DNA of 31,412 nt from Zygnema circumcarinatum (taxonomy: Eukaryota; Streptophyta; Zygnematophyceae; Zygnematales; Zygnemataceae): positions 1,457,488 to 1,488,899 of the forward strand of contig CM074810.1 of assembly GCA_037447605.1 (NCBI GenBank), read 5' to 3'. The notes under the pieces are model-generated. The model was not told the origin of the DNA, did not search any database, and saw only the letters and a program-made list of their open reading frames with translations. Both the position numbers and the translations under genes were made by a program. How positions within the stretch are numbered: position 1 is the stretch's first letter; each line of letters opens with the position of its first letter. Positions 30,878 through 31,412 of the stretch are shown in pieces.

Positions 30878-31412
30878 TTTCCCCCTCTCACATTCGAATA
30901 TGTACAAAAACGGTAAAATAAAAAGGACGACTATTTTTTAGAGGGCTGCCTGCCGGGTAGCGGGGAGAATAATCACTTGGATTTTCCCAAGGCATGTTCT
31001 GGGTACCTTTTTCATGAGAATTGTAAGTAAATGAGAAATTTTGAAAGGCCCATGCCCGTATCAGAAGGAAGGGTGAAGGTTGCAACGTTTCGTATGGATC
31101 CACTATGTTCTGCAGATGTGTTTGATTCAGTGGGAGGGGGCGATAGACGACTAACAACGAACCTAGAAAAGCAAGGACGAAATGAGGTCTAAATCCTGGA
31201 AGCGCAGAGCCTGTAGAGATTTCACGTTTCGTCCATGGGACACCAACGTTTGCAACAAGGCGGGATAAAGAAGTAAAGAAATGGCTTATATGTAAAGTTT
31301 GAAGTTGCCGTATTGCTGAGCAAAAGTCCGGTGTAAGAAGGGATTAGAAAATTAACAGGTACTTAGAGCCTAAGGAAGGCCATTCAAACCTCCACGGATA
31401 AAGCAACATCGC
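30878..31412. other. Oxidoreductase 3' flank, no gene seen
   Basis: Ordinary sequence. AAATAAA near 30916 could be a polyadenylation hexamer. No coding signal found to the window edge. Confidence 0.45.

Overview
This is a nuclear window from a green-lineage (plant-type) eukaryote, most likely a streptophyte and possibly a charophyte or zygnematophycean alga. The genes carry many short exons with GT-AG (rarely GC-AG) introns. There is a full-length plant-type U1 snRNA gene and a nuclear tRNA-Gly. Two genes encode plastid or thylakoid proteins: a GT-B-fold protein resembling NDH subunit PNSB1, and cytochrome c6A. Introns are full of CT/GA microsatellites and plant-telomere-like CCCTAAA heptamers. 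The species guess is inference only.

Layout, left to right. (1) 37-6638, minus: DExH-box RNA helicase; 11 exons reconstructed in frame, 3' end beyond the left edge. (2) 6639-7670: divergent promoter region with a tandem W-box array. (3) 7671-12402, plus: USP-domain protein kinase, 9 exons, 552 aa, all catalytic residues present. (4) 12403-15431: no protein-coding gene; holds three hairpin/MITE-like elements, the U1 snRNA gene (14389-14549, plus) and tRNA-Gly(TCC) (15156-15227, minus). (5) 15432-20129, plus: chloroplast-targeted PNSB1-like protein, interrupted by a 496-base assembly gap that hides its middle exon(s). (6) 21569-23450, minus: cytochrome c6A, 5 exons, 158 aa, whose stop codon lies in a CCCCTAG minisatellite. 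(7) 23451-24650: intergenic region with an exceptional cluster of G-box (CACGTG/ACGTGG) motifs. (8) 24651-30877, plus: saccharopine-dehydrogenase-like oxidoreductase, 11 exons, 372 aa, closest in architecture to compact bacterial relatives. (9) 30878-31412: no gene seen.

The five protein genes do not form an operon or an obvious single pathway. The PNSB1-like gene and cytochrome c6A are convergent neighbours and both belong to thylakoid electron transport. Exon models were built by hand from splice signals, phase and recalled family motifs. All phases add up (1659 nt for the kinase, 1119 nt for the oxidoreductase, 477 nt for c6A), but no transcript evidence was available. The main non-genic signals are donor-adjacent simple repeats in introns, head-to-head telomere-like arrays, TA-flanked MITEs, and dense WRKY and bZIP/bHLH-type promoter motifs.
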